DNA of 16,961 nucleotides, from the NCBI GenBank assembly GCA_021783935.1, contig JAJXTK010000040.1:1-16961 (forward strand). The letters are read 5' to 3'. Under the pieces are notes generated by a model. The model was not told where the DNA came from, did not search any database, and saw only the letters and a list, made by a program, of their open reading frames with translations. The stretch is from Myxococcales bacterium. Its GTDB lineage: Bacteria > Myxococcota_A > Polyangia > Polyangiales > JADJMO01. Position 1 is the first letter of the stretch. Each line of letters opens with the position of its first letter. A program made the position numbers and the translations under genes. Positions 16,140 to 16,961 of the stretch are shown here, one piece after another.

Positions 16140-16961
16140 TCAGAGCCGCTCGGCGATCTTCTCGGCCGCGCGCGTGGCCATGGCCATGATCGTGATCTGC
16201 GGGTTGACGCCGATCGGGCCCGGCACCGTCGAGCCGTCGACCACGTACAGGTCGCGCACGTCGTGGGTCTGGTGGTCGAGCCCGACCACGCTCGTCCGCG
16301 GGTCGAGCCCCATCTTGCAAGTGCCGAGCGGGTGGTAGGCGAGCCACGGCACGTCGGCGGGGCGGAGCGTCGCGCGCCGGAAGCGATCGAGGCCAGCGGC
16401 GTCGTCGAAGGGGCGCGCACCGAGCACCGGCGGGTAGAGGCGCTTGGCGCCGGCCGCGAGGCACATCTCGCCGGTGCGCACCATGGCCGTGTGGATGCGA
16501 TCGACGTCGGCCTGCGCGACGTTGTACGTGATCATCGGGTAGCCGGCGACGTCGCGCCAGACGCGGCCGTTGCGGCTGGCGTCAGAGAGCAAGAGCGCGA
16601 AGGAGGCGGTGCGATCGGCGTGCTCCATCGCCTCCATCAAGCGGCTGCCGGTGAGCGGGAACTCGAGCGCGGTGACGTTCTTGTCGGGCAGGCCGGTCAG
16701 GATCAAGATCCCCTCGCGCAGGAACTGATCGACGCCGTAGCCCTGCGGCACGAACCGGTGGCCGTGGATCTCCTCGTCGAACAGCGCGGTGAACCCGGTG
16801 CCCGGGTGGATCGTCAGGTTGCGGCCGACCTCGCCGCTCCGGTTGCAGATCCCTTGCTTCAGCAGCAGCAGCGGCGTCGGCACCGCCCCGCCCGCGAGCA
16901 CCACCGCGCGCGCCCGCACGCGCAGCCGCGCGCCCGCCTTGGTGGTCGCGAGCACGCCGGT
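16140..16961 (-). CDS. GMC family FAD-dependent oxidoreductase, C-terminal part
   Basis: The C-terminal 273 residues of a glucose-methanol-choline oxidoreductase; the N-terminal FAD (GxGxxG) region lies beyond the right edge. Seen: VVLAGGAVPTPLLLLKQGI (the second GMC signature), GEVGRNLTIHPGTGFTALF, then the catalytic C-terminal domain with AYHPLGTCKMG, DLYVVDGSTVPGPIGVNPQI and TIMAMATRAAEKIAERL. The active-site His (codon 16332-16334) and Asn (16203-16205) pair is intact. Such enzymes oxidise alcohols or sterols; the substrate here cannot be told. The frame is open to the last base and the GTG at 16955 lies inside conserved sequence, so it is not the start. The downstream DUF1415-like gene follows after 20 bases. 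Confidence 0.92.
   Translation of the reverse strand, partial: TGVLATTKAGARLRVRARAVVLAGGAVPTPLLLLKQGICNRSGEVGRNLTIHPGTGFTALFDEEIHGHRFVPQGYGVDQFLREGILILTGLPDKNVTALEFPLTGSRLMEAMEHADRTASFALLLSDASRNGRVWRDVAGYPMITYNVAQADVDRIHTAMVRTGEMCLAAGAKRLYPPVLGARPFDDAAGLDRFRRATLRPADVPWLAYHPLGTCKMGLDPRTSVVGLDHQTHDVRDLYVVDGSTVPGPIGVNPQITIMAMATRAAEKIAERL

Overview
The window is about 17 kb of very GC-rich DNA (codon third positions almost always G or C) with dense bacterial genes on both strands. The gene families fit a Gram-negative soil-type bacterium, most likely a myxobacterium of the Polyangia group. These include a Complex I subunit, a long FadE5-type acyl-CoA dehydrogenase, a multi-PAS cytoplasmic histidine kinase, a DUF5939-type adenylyl cyclase, an Ala/Pro-linked outer-membrane barrel and GMC oxidoreductases. 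This placement is inferred from style and family content; there is no rRNA or other marker gene to prove it.

Layout from left to right. (1) On +, the 3' part of nuoN, whose reading frame is broken or cut at the left edge, is followed with a 1-base stop/start overlap by a lipoprotein of the carboxypeptidase-regulatory/cupredoxin-like type. A hairpin separates it from the next, convergent gene. (2) On -, an acyl-CoA dehydrogenase with a strong ribosome binding site, and upstream of it a near-perfect 20-bp palindrome that overlaps a candidate promoter. (3) On +, a family 3 glycoside hydrolase of the NagZ type, then a soluble sensor kinase with three PAS domains and no response regulator beside it. 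(4) On -, an SH3b/YkuD L,D-transpeptidase lipoprotein, then the lipid II flippase murJ, separated by a gap rich in hairpins. (5) On +, a SRPBCC-DUF5939-class III adenylyl cyclase fusion with all catalytic residues, then a predicted outer-membrane beta-barrel protein with a small N-terminal domain. (6) On -, the C-terminal part of a GMC oxidoreductase cut by the right edge, followed by a DUF1415-like protein.

Working together: NagZ (muropeptide recycling), MurJ (lipid II export) and the L,D-transpeptidase (3-3 cross-linking or protein anchoring) all act on peptidoglycan, although they lie in separate transcription units. The PAS kinase and the adenylyl cyclase are one-gene sensory modules without visible partners. 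NuoN and the acyl-CoA dehydrogenase belong to respiration and fatty-acid oxidation. I find no CRISPR array, insertion sequence, prophage, tRNA, rRNA or toxin/defence cassette. Most of the window looks like ordinary core chromosome. The least conventional items are the SRPBCC-fused cyclase, the FadR/TetR-like palindrome at the dehydrogenase promoter, the ligand-less cupredoxin-like lipoprotein coupled to nuoN, and the two-tier hairpin between the transpeptidase and murJ. All family names were assigned by reading the proteins by eye; no database search was run.
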